A DNA stretch of 64,000 bases. It comes from an uncultured Aquimarina sp. (lineage in GTDB: Bacteria > Bacteroidota > Bacteroidia > Flavobacteriales > Flavobacteriaceae). Each line of letters starts with the position of its first letter. Position 1 is the first letter of the stretch. This document shows, piece by piece, positions 1 to 8,800 of the stretch. The translations under genes were made by a program, and so were the position numbers. The stretch is from assembly GCA_947498785.1 (NCBI GenBank), contig CANMLS010000024.1, positions 18,283 to 82,282 on the forward strand, in the 5' to 3' direction. Below the pieces are notes generated by a model. That model searched no databases. It was not told where the DNA came from and was given only the letters and a program-made list of their open reading frames with translations.

Positions 1-444
1 TGAAACCGTATCCCCTTTGGCTGGTAAGGTTATAGTTTCTCCAGTAACTGATACTGTTTCTGATGACAAATCAAAGAATCTATAATAAAACTTACTATTG
101 GATTTTAATTCCTGCACATTAATAGCAATCGTATAATCACGATCGGCAGAAGTCGAAAATTCACCACTTCTTATTACGTTTTCAAAATCTGCATCGTTAG
201 CAACTTGCCAGTTAATCTTAATCTCTTTTAATTGAGAAGCTATAGGCGTAAAACGAGACCAAATAATAACACTAGTACTTTTAGGATCAAAACTTGCTAC
301 TCCTTCAAAAAAGTTATCTGTGGTTAAATCTGGTATTTCGATATCAGGTTGATCATCATCGTCATTACAACTAATATATATTGATGCTAACATTAATCCT
401 CCTGTAGCCAAAAGTGATTTCTCAAAAAAATTTCTTCTATTCAT
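1..444 (-). CDS. PhoD-like alkaline phosphatase/phosphodiesterase, N-terminal part only
   Basis: The reading frame runs 148 codons from an ATG at 444 to the window edge, so only the N-terminus is present. It starts MNRRNFFEKSLLATGG, a twin-arginine-like signal, followed by a Cys in ISCNDDDD that could act as a lipobox. The segment ASFDPKSTSVIIWSRFTP is the typical opening of the Fibronectin-like N-terminal domain of PhoD-family phosphatases. The metallophosphatase core would lie beyond base 1. PhoD enzymes are exported phosphodiesterases using iron and calcium; here this is inferred from the N-terminal domain only. Confidence 0.75.
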   Translation of the reverse strand, partial: MNRRNFFEKSLLATGGLMLASIYISCNDDDDQPDIEIPDLTTDNFFEGVASFDPKSTSVIIWSRFTPIASQLKEIKINWQVANDADFENVIRSGEFSTSADRDYTIAINVQELKSNSKFYYRFFDLSSETVSVTGETITLPAKGDTVS

Positions 445-611
445 CTTTACCGTTTTTGATTCTCGAAGATATTTTTTAACTTACAAGTAAAAGTTACCAT
501 TGGATTAAATAAACCTTACTTTTATTATGTTAAAACACTTTTAGTATTCTTAAAATGAAAATAAAAAGTTATCTAACATTTATAAAATCTTAAAGTTTTA
601 TAAGAATCCAC

Positions 612-619
612 TATATTTG
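612..619 (+). promoter_or_regulatory. Candidate Bacteroidota -7 promoter element
   Basis: TATATTTG fits the Bacteroidota -7 consensus TAnnTTTG exactly and ends 20 bases before the ATG of the SPOR-domain gene. No convincing -33 TTTG was found at the usual distance, so this is tentative. Confidence 0.3.
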
Positions 620-639
620 AGTCACTAAATACGAATCAA

Positions 640-1248
640 ATGCCTTTTATAACCGACGAAGAGTTACAACAGTATAAAGACCAGATTGAAAATGCTGAAG
701 AAGCAAAACGCACTGCTGACTATACCCGTAATAAAGCAGTAAAAGACGAACAGGAAAAATCTCAAAAATTTAAGATTGCAACAATCATACTAAGTATTAT
801 TGCCTTATTGGGTGTTGCAGGAACAGTATATTTTATGAGCTTTAACACTCCTACAAACATGGTATCAAAAAAGGAACATAAATCAAAAATTGAGCTACAA
901 GAAACCAAAATAGCTGAGCTACAAGAAACAATTCAGAATCTTTCTATGAATCAAGAATTGAACAGTTCTAATGGTGAAAGTGCCAGTCAAGGTTCTATAT
1001 CCAGTGAATTAATCTATGCTGTCCAGATAGGTGCTTTTGAGAGTAAAGATCTTTCCTTGTATTCTGATAATTTTGTGAATTTTAGAGAAATCAAAAGTGG
1101 AGGGTTTAACAAATATGCTTTAGGAAATTTTGAAACTCTTAATGAGGCCAAAAAATTCAGAAGAGAATTGGTTGGATTAGGATTTAGAAATGCTTTTATA
1201 GCTTCCTATCGTAATGGAAAAAGAATAAAGATAGAGGAGGCTTGGTAA
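640..1248 (+). CDS. SPOR-domain membrane protein
   Basis: A 202-residue protein with a cytoplasmic charged N-terminus, one membrane segment at about residues 46-68 (IATIILSIIALLGVAGTVYF), a Lys/Glu-rich coiled coil at about 75-105, a Ser/Asn-rich linker and a C-terminal SPOR domain at about 125-200 beginning YAVQIGAFES. SPOR domains bind denuded peptidoglycan at division sites, so a periplasmic, division-associated role is likely. The start follows a TATATTTG box. A stand-alone gene; the next gene begins 37 bases downstream. Confidence 0.8.
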   Translation: MPFITDEELQQYKDQIENAEEAKRTADYTRNKAVKDEQEKSQKFKIATIILSIIALLGVAGTVYFMSFNTPTNMVSKKEHKSKIELQETKIAELQETIQNLSMNQELNSSNGESASQGSISSELIYAVQIGAFESKDLSLYSDNFVNFREIKSGGFNKYALGNFETLNEAKKFRRELVGLGFRNAFIASYRNGKRIKIEEAW

Positions 1249-1284
1249 AACTATAGCTTTAACACCTTCCTCAAAAAAGAAATA

Positions 1285-1671
1285 ATGATAAGAAATCTGT
1301 TTTTAATGATTACATTAGTGACCATTACCTCTGCCTGTCAAGATAAAAATGATTTTGACAAGAATTTTGTGCATACTGTCTATTTTTGGTTAAACAATCC
1401 TGATAGCTCTCAGGATCGTAAGGCTTTTGAAACTTCATTAAAAAAATTTCTGAATAGTTCTAAATATGCTAAAACAAAATTTATAGGTACTCCTCCAAAT
1501 GCTTCCAGAGATGTTGTAGATGGTTCTTTTACATATTCTTTACTTGTGACATTCTCTTCGGCTGAGGCGCAAGAACAATATCAAAAAGAAGAAGCTCACT
1601 TATTATTTATTAAGGAATCTTCGAGTTTATGGAAGAAAGTAATAGTCTATGATGCTCAGTCTTCAGAATAA
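1285..1671 (+). CDS. Dabb-domain (stress-responsive A/B barrel) lipoprotein
   Basis: A 128-residue protein with a lipoprotein signal (lipobox Cys in ITSACQD, about residue 18). The mature part starts with FVHTVYFWLNNP and contains a single dimeric alpha-beta barrel of the Dabb type (HTVYFWL, then SFTYSLLVTFSSAEAQEQYQ). Dabb proteins are small ferredoxin-like dimers; lipid-anchored members are common in Flavobacteriaceae but have no assigned reaction. It ends at a hairpin shared with the convergent gene. Confidence 0.75.
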   Translation: MIRNLFLMITLVTITSACQDKNDFDKNFVHTVYFWLNNPDSSQDRKAFETSLKKFLNSSKYAKTKFIGTPPNASRDVVDGSFTYSLLVTFSSAEAQEQYQKEEAHLLFIKESSSLWKKVIVYDAQSSE

Positions 1672-1712
1672 AGTATCACTTTATTTATTAGAATATTTAG
1701 ACTATTTCAAAA

Positions 1713-1755
1713 CAAAAATCTCAGAATTTATTCTATCAAATCCTGAGATTTCTTT
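1713..1755. terminator. Bidirectional hairpin terminator
   Basis: AAATCTCAG at 1716-1724 pairs perfectly with CTGAGATTT at 1743-1751 across an 18-base loop, with A/T-rich flanks on both sides. It lies between convergent genes, the usual place for a two-way terminator. Confidence 0.6.
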
Positions 1756-1768
1756 ATCAACCAACTAA

Positions 1769-2119
1769 CTAAACATTTACAACAATATATCTTTTTCCAG
1801 ATTTCTTATAGTATACTCCATTATGCCTATAATATTGCACACCTCTTACTCTTACCACTTTATATCCTCTTGGTAAAGTAGTAACTCTAATCCCAACGGG
1901 AGCTGTAACCCTTCTATATGCTCTGTTCTTTTTAACATACCACACTCCGTTACTTCTGTAATAACGTACATTTTTATGCATTATAATTTTTGGATTATGT
2001 ACCTTGGTTACCACAACTCCACGTGCTGGACGAACTGCTACAGTAGTAGCACATGATGTCATCAAAAATCCAAATAATAAAACAGGTGCAATACATTTTA
2101 GTATCCTTTTCATATTCAT
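1769..2119 (-). CDS. DUF6515-like small basic lipoprotein
   Basis: A 116-residue protein with a lipoprotein signal (lipobox in FLMTSCATT, Cys about residue 23). The mature part is very basic and holds two copies of a motif of the kind VRYYRSNGVWYVKK and VQYYRHNGVYYKK, as in the DUF6515 family of Bacteroidota envelope proteins. The repeated YYR-NGV-Y pattern suggests two small beta units. Function unknown. The gene stands alone on the minus strand. Confidence 0.6.
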   Translation of the reverse strand: MNMKRILKCIAPVLLFGFLMTSCATTVAVRPARGVVVTKVHNPKIIMHKNVRYYRSNGVWYVKKNRAYRRVTAPVGIRVTTLPRGYKVVRVRGVQYYRHNGVYYKKSGKRYIVVNV

Positions 2120-2197
2120 AGTTTTTTTAGTTTCTTATTACCTAAGACTTTACTATTCTGAAAAGGTTTAATTGAGAAATTCAAAAAAGTTATAAAA

Positions 2198-2746
2198 TCA
2201 TTCTACATATTCTTGTATTGGCATATTATCAATAATCAAATTATCAAGAACTGATTGACCATTTTTAATATATATTAATGCATACACATTATCGATTACA
2301 CCATCCCTATTCGCCTTAGCATATGCTTTTTCTGCATCATAAGCTTTGGTCTCCTCCATATAAAATCTATTAAAAGGTAATTCGAACGTTACATGTCCTG
2401 AGTAAACATGAGTAACTCGAGCTTTAACATAATCATTCTTGATATGCAAAGGTTCTTTACTTATTTGATGAATTTTAGCAAAACCATCTTCATCATTCTC
2501 AATATAAACTCGTATTTCATCCCCCCTTACATACGTAGAATCCGAAGTTGCGAAAGAATTTATTTGGAATTGAAGCGTGACATATTTTCCTCTAAATGGA
2601 TCTGTTGGATCAATAGGGCGTGTCTTAAACTTGTATGCTGTACCAGAATTCAAAGTATCTTCATTATCATAAATCATCTTTAACGGAGCAAAAATTTGCA
2701 CTAATGCCAGTACTATAAATCCTATAAATATATATATTGTTTTCAT
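2198..2746 (-). CDS. GDYXXLXY-family membrane-anchored protein
   Basis: A 182-residue protein with one N-terminal membrane segment (IFIGFIVLALVQIFAPL) and the signature region TRPIDPTDPFRGKYVTLQF that names the GDYXXLXY family (here GKYVTLQF). The rest is predicted extracytoplasmic beta structure. It lies 10 bases downstream of the DUF2157 gene. This pairing is common, and in many species both domains sit in one operon or one protein, so the two probably act together at the inner membrane. Role unknown. Confidence 0.8.
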   Translation of the reverse strand: MKTIYIFIGFIVLALVQIFAPLKMIYDNEDTLNSGTAYKFKTRPIDPTDPFRGKYVTLQFQINSFATSDSTYVRGDEIRVYIENDEDGFAKIHQISKEPLHIKNDYVKARVTHVYSGHVTFELPFNRFYMEETKAYDAEKAYAKANRDGVIDNVYALIYIKNGQSVLDNLIIDNMPIQEYVE

Positions 2747-2756
2747 TTGTTTTTGT

Positions 2757-4037
2757 TTACTGTTTTTTAACTTTTTGTTTCTTCAACATGATATAATTGG
2801 TAAAAAAGAATCCTGCTCCTACCAGAACAAACAAAACCCCTCTAATCACAAAACTCATTCCCGTATCAAAAAACCTACAAATAATAAGTATAGAGATAAT
2901 AAGAAGTCCGTAGTTAAGAATCCCGAAATTAAACTTATCCGCTCCAATTTTGATTGCTGACATTCCTAGAGCAAACACCAATAAATTCATAAGTATAACA
3001 GGTATCGTAATTGCCGAATATAGTAAAAAGTATACCATCCCAAATATGACAAAAGCTATTTGAAAAAGGTTTATTGAACGTATTCCGTTTTTCAAAATAG
3101 TATATCCCAAAACCGATAATGCTACTATTCCTAAAACGACAGTTATATAAAGTTCCTGCGCATCATATGCAAATTGATCAGGAACGTCTTCCCATATCCA
3201 ACGAAATGTAAATATCAGAAGGCATATAACTGTGCCCAATGATCCAATAATTAGAGATCCGTTTCTAAGCGTCCTTAGTCCTTTAAATATTGAAAGTCTT
3301 CCAATATTATATAGCAGTCCAAACATAAAAGTATACATAACAACCCCCAAAACATCTCCGTTACCAACAAATGCACTCAATGCTATAATTACACTTATCG
3401 GGAGTATCCAATTAAAAATAGTTACAACATTACCCAATACATTTCTTTTTAAAATATTCCAATAATGAGGAATTACACCCAAAAAGAATACTAGATATAA
3501 CCAAGGTGTTTCTCTATTTTTATAATTCCACACTCCTACCTGTACTGCATAATATGCGCTTGTGATTATGACTAGTAATGCCACTGTATGTGATCGCAAT
3601 AAGTATATCAAGGGTAAACAAAGAGCGATCCAGATCAGTAGGAAAGATCCTAATTCTCCAGGGATATTATAAATTTGACTTACTAATGAAATACTTGCTC
3701 CTACTGAGAAAAACAAGAATGTCCCTGATGCTTCTTTCCAAATATTACTTTTCTTTTTAAGAATAGAAAAACCCGTCATGAGTTGACCTATAATCAGAGG
3801 AACAAACGCCAGAATAGTTTTTGTTTGTCTTGAGAAATCATCCCAATTGTGTGCCAACATCAAAATAATACCAGATCCTACCAATAATGCTCCAAAGACT
3901 CCAAAAATCATGAATAAAAAATTCGGTTTTTCTTCAGCTTTATCTACATAATATTTTTCGATCTTATCTGAAATCTCGGGAGAAATTACTTTATCTCTGA
4001 CCAAGACTTGCAATTCTTTATTAAATTTTGAACTCAT
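2757..4037 (-). CDS. DUF2157 multi-pass membrane protein
   Basis: A 426-residue protein. Residues 1-35 form a soluble helical part (VLVRDKVISPEISDKIEKYY), followed by about 12 hydrophobic segments from FLFMIFGVFGALLVGSG to the C-terminus. The N-terminal helices and first transmembrane pair (GSGIILMLAHNWDDF) are the DUF2157 signature. Transcribed ahead of the GDYXXLXY gene with a 10-base gap. No enzymatic motif is visible; the family is uncharacterised. Confidence 0.8.
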   Translation of the reverse strand: MSSKFNKELQVLVRDKVISPEISDKIEKYYVDKAEEKPNFLFMIFGVFGALLVGSGIILMLAHNWDDFSRQTKTILAFVPLIIGQLMTGFSILKKKSNIWKEASGTFLFFSVGASISLVSQIYNIPGELGSFLLIWIALCLPLIYLLRSHTVALLVIITSAYYAVQVGVWNYKNRETPWLYLVFFLGVIPHYWNILKRNVLGNVVTIFNWILPISVIIALSAFVGNGDVLGVVMYTFMFGLLYNIGRLSIFKGLRTLRNGSLIIGSLGTVICLLIFTFRWIWEDVPDQFAYDAQELYITVVLGIVALSVLGYTILKNGIRSINLFQIAFVIFGMVYFLLYSAITIPVILMNLLVFALGMSAIKIGADKFNFGILNYGLLIISILIICRFFDTGMSFVIRGVLFVLVGAGFFFTNYIMLKKQKVKKQ

Positions 4038-4107
4038 AATACAGTATTATTTTGTTATGAAGATAACCTATGGTTTTAAATTACATTTTATACACAAGAT
4101 ATGATTA

Positions 4108-5007
4108 CTATTTCTTTTTTGGCATCATAATCCCATCACTCACACTTTTCTTTTTAATATTCACTAGAATTTCATGTAGTGTTTCTGCAGCTAACCCATG
4201 CAACACTAAGTTATAAGCAGCAGAATAGGTACTATTAGGTACCATTGGATGCTTATTGTTCACTAATCCCAAATGTCCTGGAGTGCCTAATATCTGGGAA
4301 ACATAAACTGCAATAGTTTCATCTAACTGTAAAGAATTAGAAGCTCGTACAAAATCATTTGCGGTTAGAAAAAGTTGGTAAAATGGTGTGAAAAGCTCTA
4401 TAGCTGATCTTAGATCTAAAATATTAGTCCATTTATTCGGAAATTTAATATGCTCAAATTGATCTTCTGAAATCATAGACGTATTCAATTTTTCTACAAA
4501 ACCAATAGTAACGTTCTTATCTTTTAATTCACTATTCAAATTAATTACAAAATTAAATAAATTTAAATCATGATTAAGAAACAGGTCATCCTTCACATCG
4601 TTAAAATCTTTTGGTTTTAACGGACTTGTTTTTACTTCAACCCCTTCAATATTACCTGCTATAAATTCTAAAATTTCACTTCCTACATGAAAATGTCTAA
4701 AGATCAACAAATTTGCATTTGGGCTTACAAATCGTTTAAGCCCCCAAGCCAAAATAATATGTAAAAACCTTGATGAGTTAAATAGCTTTGGAAAGAAAAA
4801 CTTTAGTACATGAATAAAAAACATGGTGATTTTTGACCAAAATACAAGCAAAGGCCTTAAATACCTTGCTGATCTAGAGTCATTATCAGACATCAATGCT
4901 CTTTTTGTTGTATCATTTATAGGGATACTATTATCCAGATATAGCGCTAACCATGGATTGGGATCTCTGCTATCGTGTTCTGCGATTTCGAATATATCTT
5001 TTTTCAT
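4108..5007 (-). CDS. DUF6999-like protein of the ketosynthase/hydroxylase cluster
   Basis: A 299-residue protein opening IFEIAEHDSRDPNPWLALYL. A hydrophobic stretch at about 50-75 (VFWSKITMFFIHVLKFFF) may lie against or in the membrane. A His-containing helix (LLIFRHFHVGSEILEF, about 100-115) resembles metal-ligand helices of ferritin-like or heme-oxygenase-like proteins, but this is only a resemblance. I assign it to DUF6999 from memory of the family. It lies 17 bases after the ketosynthase gene, so probably shares its transcript and pathway. No reaction can be assigned. Confidence 0.55.
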   Translation of the reverse strand: MKKDIFEIAEHDSRDPNPWLALYLDNSIPINDTTKRALMSDNDSRSARYLRPLLVFWSKITMFFIHVLKFFFPKLFNSSRFLHIILAWGLKRFVSPNANLLIFRHFHVGSEILEFIAGNIEGVEVKTSPLKPKDFNDVKDDLFLNHDLNLFNFVINLNSELKDKNVTIGFVEKLNTSMISEDQFEHIKFPNKWTNILDLRSAIELFTPFYQLFLTANDFVRASNSLQLDETIAVYVSQILGTPGHLGLVNNKHPMVPNSTYSAAYNLVLHGLAAETLHEILVNIKKKSVSDGIMMPKKK

Positions 5008-5024
5008 CGGTTTTCAATTATTAA

Positions 5025-6875
5025 TTAATAATTACCTAATTCTTTTAATTGCATCTCATATAAAAGTGCTGTTGTCTTAGCTGTCTTTACAATTTTTTTG
5101 GCCAGATCCATATGCATCATAGGATGGTTTAAAGCTTTTTCTAAATTTTCAAAATGTTTCTCGTCTGCCACGCCATGGTAGGTAAAAAAAGAAACCTGAT
5201 CGTCGTTTAGACTTAGTTGATCTTTTATCATTGTACCCCAATGCGCTGCCAATCTTTTTCCAATACCTTCTATAATAAACATCGCTCCTAAAAGATCTAT
5301 TGGGTTAGGTTTACTGGCCTGCTGAAACATAAAAGAAGAAAGCCCTATACTACCAACATTTTTTTCTCCAGAATGAATTTTAGAAACTGGTTCTCCCAGG
5401 TTTTCAAAATTTAATTCTAACATTTGATAATCTTTATGCTCTGCTGCGGTATGTTTTATAAAAGCAGAACGAAGATCAAATAACTCGATATCAATATTAG
5501 AAGCTGCTCTCGATATCCATTGCGAACCATCAATTACTTGTTGTCTTAAATCTGTTAGTAGCAACTTATACTCATCTATGTTCAACGTTTTGTTATGTAT
5601 TTTTTGGACAATAGGTACTTTTAATAAGTTTGCTTCAAAATCAATCCAAATTCGAGAAAGGTTTCTCACTAACCACTGTGACACTTCTTCAGAATTAAGG
5701 TTTAACTCTGGAGCTTCAATTTCTCGAATCGGGTAACTCTTCTGTATCACATCATTATTCCCTACAACAGTAAGTTTCATAAATGAGGTGATAAAGCGAC
5801 CACTTTCTGGCACCATGCATAATATAGATTGTCCTTCTTTTAACTTACCAGAATACATCAACTCTTCTAGTATAATAAATATAGATGCTGCACCAGTATT
5901 TCCTTTACTTACCAGATTACTAAACCATTTCTCTTCTGCAATCTCTCCTCCTCCTTTTTCCATGAGGTCTTTTATCGGTTTTTTAAAATATTCTGATGAG
6001 TAATGACAGCACAACCAATCTATCTCTTTTGGAGTAATCATCCCTTTATCGATGAGTTCGAAATAGTGTCCCACTCCTGTTTGTACTACTTTATTAAGTA
6101 GTCTAACATCCTGTTTAAGATTTATCGCTCCGTCTTTTGATGCCGATTCGTAGTCAGAATAATCCAACCATGTTTTCTCTGCTTCGTTTTGGTTGTCATT
6201 TTTCCCGGTATACATGCATAATGGAAAAGTATGCGCATGTGATTTTAAATCTATCCATTCTATCTTTAAGGATATTCCTTTTGTACTTTTCTTATTTTCT
6301 AACACTAATGCGCCTGCTCCATCTGAAAGCATCCATCGTAAAAACTCTGTATCAAAAGGAATTGATTTCATTTTCTGTGCTTCAAATCTGGAAGCTTTAA
6401 AAAGTCTGCTTGCAAATTCGCTTCCCACGCAAACTGCGTTTTGTTTCTCTTCACCTTTTATTTGTACATAGGCATTCTTTAACGCCATCATACTACTTGC
6501 ACATACGCTTTGAAAACTTGCTACTTCACATGCCGCCGAATTTAATCCGCCATGCACCATACTCGCAAATCCAGGAACAGGCAAGTCTCCTTGTGTTGTT
6601 CCTGTTGATAAAAGCTCTATTTCTTTTTGACTCAAACTACTTTTAGCAATGGCCTGTTCTATGGCTTTTACTGCCAACTCAGCATTAGAATGCGTACTCT
6701 CTTGTTCTGTATTTAAAGCAAAATATCGTTGGTTGATTCCGTTTTGTTTTAAAATACGATCTTTTACTGCACTCTTTTGTCCATTAATTTTTCCTAAATA
6801 ATCTTCTATTTCATCGTTTGAAATAGGGTTATTTGGCAAATAGACACCAGAACTTGTTATATATACATTTTTCAT
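5025..6875 (-). CDS. Ketosynthase III fused to a heme-oxygenase-like diiron domain
   Basis: A 616-residue two-domain protein. Residues 1-365 are a thiolase-fold KAS III: the active Cys is C125 in SFQSVCASSMMALKNA, the His H291 in LCCHYSSEYF and the Asn N326 in SKGNTGAAS, so the Cys-His-Asn triad is complete. Residues about 430-610 are helical with features of iron-containing redox enzymes of the heme-oxygenase-like superfamily (IKHTAAEHKDY, FIIEGIGKRLAAHW, FFTYHGVADEKHFENL give His/Glu/Asp candidate ligands). KAS III enzymes condense acyl groups; the fused oxidase-like domain could oxidise or cleave the condensed product. It is followed by DUF6999 and preceded closely by a desaturase-type gene. 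Confidence 0.75.
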   Translation of the reverse strand: MKNVYITSSGVYLPNNPISNDEIEDYLGKINGQKSAVKDRILKQNGINQRYFALNTEQESTHSNAELAVKAIEQAIAKSSLSQKEIELLSTGTTQGDLPVPGFASMVHGGLNSAACEVASFQSVCASSMMALKNAYVQIKGEEKQNAVCVGSEFASRLFKASRFEAQKMKSIPFDTEFLRWMLSDGAGALVLENKKSTKGISLKIEWIDLKSHAHTFPLCMYTGKNDNQNEAEKTWLDYSDYESASKDGAINLKQDVRLLNKVVQTGVGHYFELIDKGMITPKEIDWLCCHYSSEYFKKPIKDLMEKGGGEIAEEKWFSNLVSKGNTGAASIFIILEELMYSGKLKEGQSILCMVPESGRFITSFMKLTVVGNNDVIQKSYPIREIEAPELNLNSEEVSQWLVRNLSRIWIDFEANLLKVPIVQKIHNKTLNIDEYKLLLTDLRQQVIDGSQWISRAASNIDIELFDLRSAFIKHTAAEHKDYQMLELNFENLGEPVSKIHSGEKNVGSIGLSSFMFQQASKPNPIDLLGAMFIIEGIGKRLAAHWGTMIKDQLSLNDDQVSFFTYHGVADEKHFENLEKALNHPMMHMDLAKKIVKTAKTTALLYEMQLKELGNY

Positions 6876-6879
6876 GTCT

Positions 6880-7620
6880 TTATTTTTTTGATTGCCTTAA
6901 CTGGCTTATTTTATTATTTAATTGATCTAAAACATTAGAAGCAAATCCGTAGTTTTTCTTGAATGTACTATGATGTGCATTGTGTCGAGTTCCAAACAGC
7001 TTCCAAGCTGCTCCTTTTCCTGTCCCTAATCTGTAATTACAATGCCCCGAATAATTTAATAGTATACTAGCTAAAGGGTATAGAAAAACAGCTATCGGAG
7101 AAAATGGTACAAAAGGAAGCAATGTAATTGGAACTGTACTTAATAATAAGGCTTCAAACCAATGAAAACTATACACCGAATGCACCGTTGGAACTATCGA
7201 TTTATGATGCACTTTATGCACATGTTTCATAAAAAAAGGAAGGTGCATTACACGATGAATCACAAAAAAATGAACTTCATTCCATATCGTGAGTAATACA
7301 ACTCCTAATACAATATTCAAAAAAGTATCGGGCAGTAAGGTTATCGTGCCTGTCCTTATACAATGTACGACTGGAACTACAGAAAAACCAAATACAAAAA
7401 TTGATTTCAGAGAATGTAACTTCTCTATTTTCTTCTGTTTTTTTGTTGCTTCTTTTTTTAGAATTCTATGAACAACTTTTTTACCTTCTAACCATATACA
7501 TACTCTTTCAAATATGGGAGCAATCCCAAAATAAAGAAAGAAAAAATACAAAAAGGTCAGTCCATACAACCATCTGTAAGAATATCCATAAATTATTGTA
7601 TGGACTAGTTCATTACTCAT
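6880..7620 (-). CDS. Sterol desaturase / fatty acid hydroxylase family membrane oxidase
   Basis: A 246-residue multi-pass membrane protein with the His clusters of the family: HFFVIHRVMH, HKVHHKS and RHNAHHSTF, which bind a diiron centre facing the cytoplasm. The family hydroxylates or desaturates lipid substrates using oxygen. I chose the ATG at 7620 (MSNELVH), one base after the upstream stop, over an ATG at 7647 inside the upstream gene. The ketosynthase fusion starts four bases downstream of its stop, so the two are probably co-transcribed. Substrate unknown. Confidence 0.8.
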   Translation of the reverse strand: MSNELVHTIIYGYSYRWLYGLTFLYFFFLYFGIAPIFERVCIWLEGKKVVHRILKKEATKKQKKIEKLHSLKSIFVFGFSVVPVVHCIRTGTITLLPDTFLNIVLGVVLLTIWNEVHFFVIHRVMHLPFFMKHVHKVHHKSIVPTVHSVYSFHWFEALLLSTVPITLLPFVPFSPIAVFLYPLASILLNYSGHCNYRLGTGKGAAWKLFGTRHNAHHSTFKKNYGFASNVLDQLNNKISQLRQSKK

Positions 7621-7621
7621 A

Positions 7622-8014
7622 TCATACTTCTTTTTCTCCCGTTTCACTAGGAACTATTGATAAGGTATCAGCTTTGTTTTTAATATTAAGAAATGTAATT
7701 CCAACAAAATACGCAGCTATACTCATAGGTATAATTCTAAAAAATATTTTATCATCTATTACCCTTTCTAAACTCATAAAATAGTATACTATAACAATGC
7801 CCCAATAGATAAGTAATCCTCTTTTGACCATAAGGTTATGTTTTTTCCATCTTATAAAGAAACCTAATCCAATTACAATTTGAATTAAACCCAGAAAGAT
7901 TTGAGATATTAGTGCATATAGCTCATATTTTACTGTTACAAAACTTGATAGTGCATATATTATTAATGTAATTACAAAAGCTAATACATTAATTACAAAA
8001 ACTACTTTTTTCAT
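7622..8014 (-). CDS. Small four-helix membrane protein (unknown)
   Basis: A 130-residue protein with four hydrophobic segments (about 5-25, 32-52, 66-82, 92-110) and a polar C-terminal tail. I do not recognise a family; the size and topology resemble small DoxX- or DUF4149-like membrane proteins without a clear signature. It immediately precedes the sterol-desaturase-type gene, so it is probably the first gene of that minus-strand cluster. A strong terminator separates it from the YiaA-type gene upstream. Confidence 0.6.
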   Translation of the reverse strand: MKKVVFVINVLAFVITLIIYALSSFVTVKYELYALISQIFLGLIQIVIGLGFFIRWKKHNLMVKRGLLIYWGIVIVYYFMSLERVIDDKIFFRIIPMSIAAYFVGITFLNIKNKADTLSIVPSETGEKEV

Positions 8015-8036
8015 CTTTTTGAAGTTTTACAATTAT

Positions 8037-8068
8037 TAAAAAAAGACAGCCGCACCTATACGGCTGCC
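8037..8068 (-). terminator. Rho-independent terminator of the YiaA-type gene
   Basis: On the minus strand GGCAGCCG (8061-8068) pairs with CGGCTGTC (8045-8052) around an 8-base loop, with one G-T pair, followed by a run of seven T (8038-8044). It ends the transcript of the gene at 8140-8622 and isolates the lipid-type cluster downstream. Confidence 0.85.
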
Positions 8069-8139
8069 CTTTATAATCATCAAAACAAGAAGCCCTAAGC
8101 CCCCCTAAGGCTCCTTCTTTTGATTCTTCTTTTTTTAGA

Positions 8140-8622
8140 TTATTTTATATCATTAGTTTCGATAAATTTCTTGTCTCTGGTATTTTTTTGCACAGCAATG
8201 GCAGCAAATAAACTTAAGGTAAAGGACATTCCATAAAACCCTTTCTCGCTAAGTTCTAGATCGGCATTCCACAATCCGATAACCAACAACAAAATAGAAG
8301 TTAGCGTAGTAAACCAACTGATCCCATAATACATATCTGTCACAGGAATTCCTTCTAATCTATCTCTTACACTTTTTTGTACGGACACTGCAGAAAACAA
8401 TCCAAATAACAGAATTGTAAAATAGTATCCCTTTTCATTAAGTGCCATACTTGTTGCATTCCATAATCCAATACAATAGGAAACCATTCCTATAAATACC
8501 GCAGACCAAGACGCCGAAGTAAATGCTGAAGTCGGTTTTTGATCATATACTTTTGTTTCTTTCTTTTCGGTTTTTTCATTTACAATATCCTCAGATACGT
8601 CATTACTAAATTTATACTCCAT
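8140..8622 (-). CDS. YiaA/YiaB-family inner membrane protein
   Basis: A 160-residue protein with two tandem copies of the YiaA/B two-helix unit: each reads W(S/F)..., then IGLWNA, then EKGFY or EKGYY and an AVQK(N/S)xRD end (first copy about 40-95, second about 98-150). Four membrane segments in all. E. coli YiaA and YiaB are stress-linked inner-membrane proteins of unknown mechanism. Transcribed alone, with a strong terminator downstream. Confidence 0.85.
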   Translation of the reverse strand: MEYKFSNDVSEDIVNEKTEKKETKVYDQKPTSAFTSASWSAVFIGMVSYCIGLWNATSMALNEKGYYFTILLFGLFSAVSVQKSVRDRLEGIPVTDMYYGISWFTTLTSILLLVIGLWNADLELSEKGFYGMSFTLSLFAAIAVQKNTRDKKFIETNDIK

Positions 8623-8800
8623 GATTATTGGTTTTGATGATTAATTTAATGTTCAATTGTTCATTCGAACAGGACAAATGTGCGACGATTCAGTCTGGAA
8701 TAAAATTCTATTTTTATTAAAAACTTACGATATATACTGTGCCAAAAATTAATTTTATTAATATTTATCGTACTTTTATTCAAAATATACTTACTATATA

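Noticed and set aside
5788..6646. Several plus-strand frames of 70-90 codons
   Set aside because: They are shadows of the ketosynthase fusion gene on the minus strand, whose motifs are clear.
8091..8113. Second terminator (AGCCCTAAG...CTAAGGCT)
   Set aside because: The two halves look alike but only four end pairs form; the strong terminator next to it explains the region.
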